The notes under the pieces are model-generated. The model saw only the letters and a list, made by a program, of their open reading frames with translations, did no database searches and was not told the DNA's origin. Of a DNA stretch of 6,293 bases, positions 6,101 to 6,293 are shown piece by piece. A program made the translations under genes and the position numbers. Source of the DNA: Gammaproteobacteria bacterium (GTDB taxonomy: Bacteria; Pseudomonadota; Gammaproteobacteria; UWMA-0217); contig JALVPS010000119.1 of the NCBI GenBank assembly GCA_027031685.1, forward strand, positions 1 to 6,293, written 5' to 3'. Position 1 is the first letter of the stretch. Every line of letters begins with the position of its first letter.

Positions 6101-6293
6101 ATGACCGAACTGCTGCTGCTGATCCTCGCCTGGCTCGGCTTCTTCGTGCTCCACTCCTGGTTCGCCTCGCACCGCTTCAAGGCGTGGTTCCGGGCGCGGT
6201 TCCCCGGCCTGTGGCCGCGCTACCGGCTGCTCTACAACCTCGTCTCCGCGCTGCTGGTGGCCGTGCCGCTGGGCATCGCCCTGCTCCGGCCAA
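6101..6293 (+). CDS. NnrU / isoprenylcysteine methyltransferase-like membrane protein (3' partial)
   Basis: Only the first 64 residues are in the window; the frame runs off the right edge without a stop. Residues 3-17 (ELLLLILAWLGFFVL) form a membrane helix, followed by HSWFASHRFKAWF, a basic segment ending RYRLLYN (about 40-46), and a second helix (about 47-61). The pattern of helix, LHS..AS..K.W, RFP...RYRLLYN, helix is one I recall from the start of small multi-spanning proteins annotated as NnrU-domain or ICMT-like methyltransferases. The catalytic and SAM-binding part of such proteins lies nearer the C-terminus, so activity cannot be judged here. No Shine-Dalgarno sequence precedes the ATG at 6101. 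An in-frame ATG at 6068 would add 11 proline-rich residues and is less likely because it overlaps a promoter -10 box. The gene is divergent from the CDF transporter. Confidence 0.75.
   Translation, partial: MTELLLLILAWLGFFVLHSWFASHRFKAWFRARFPGLWPRYRLLYNLVSALLVAVPLGIALLRP

Noticed and set aside
6095..6104. GCCACCATGA matches a eukaryotic Kozak sequence, hinting at a vector or cloning artefact
   Set aside because: A chance match in GC-rich DNA; the downstream sequence is a bacterial-type membrane protein and nothing else in the window resembles vector sequence.
5044..6180. 378-codon - strand frame overlapping the CDF gene and the chemoreceptor end
   Set aside because: It is a shifted frame of the transporter gene, rich in Arg, Gly and Ala, and runs across two convergent genes and the divergent intergenic region.

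Overview
The window is very GC-rich, with nearly every third codon position G or C. It reads as ordinary chromosomal DNA of a free-living, motile proteobacterium. The large membrane protein resembles, from memory, a family I associate with Gammaproteobacteria such as Chromatiales/Ectothiorhodospiraceae-like and Pseudomonas-like groups. That placement is an inference; nothing here fixes the genus. There are no RNA genes, insertion sequences, CRISPR arrays or phage genes.

Layout: (1) Positions 3-3587 (+) hold the 3' part of a gene for a very large multi-spanning membrane protein of unknown function. Its start lies left of the window. (2) After 42 bp, positions 3630-5324 (+) encode a complete transmembrane methyl-accepting chemotaxis protein. 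The two genes could share a transcript. (3) Converging on it, with only 9 bp between the stop codons, is a small cation diffusion facilitator (CDF)-type metal transporter at 5334-5963 (-). A perfect 7-bp inverted repeat contains both stop codons in its arms and may act as a shared terminator. (4) A 137-bp divergent intergenic region (5964-6100) carries promoter-like elements facing both ways. (5) Positions 6101-6293 (+) are the beginning of a small membrane protein resembling the NnrU/isoprenylcysteine-methyltransferase-like family, cut by the window edge.

How the genes relate: the first two may form an operon placing an uncharacterised envelope protein next to a chemoreceptor. The CDF transporter and the methyltransferase-like gene share a divergent intergenic region but have no obvious common pathway. 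No clearly new multi-gene system is visible. The most notable items are the undescribed two-lobed membrane protein with an internal signal-peptide-like segment, the chemoreceptor's altered adaptation and trimer-contact positions, the reduced CDF transporter with cysteine-bearing tails, the stop-codon hairpin, and the mirrored promoter elements.
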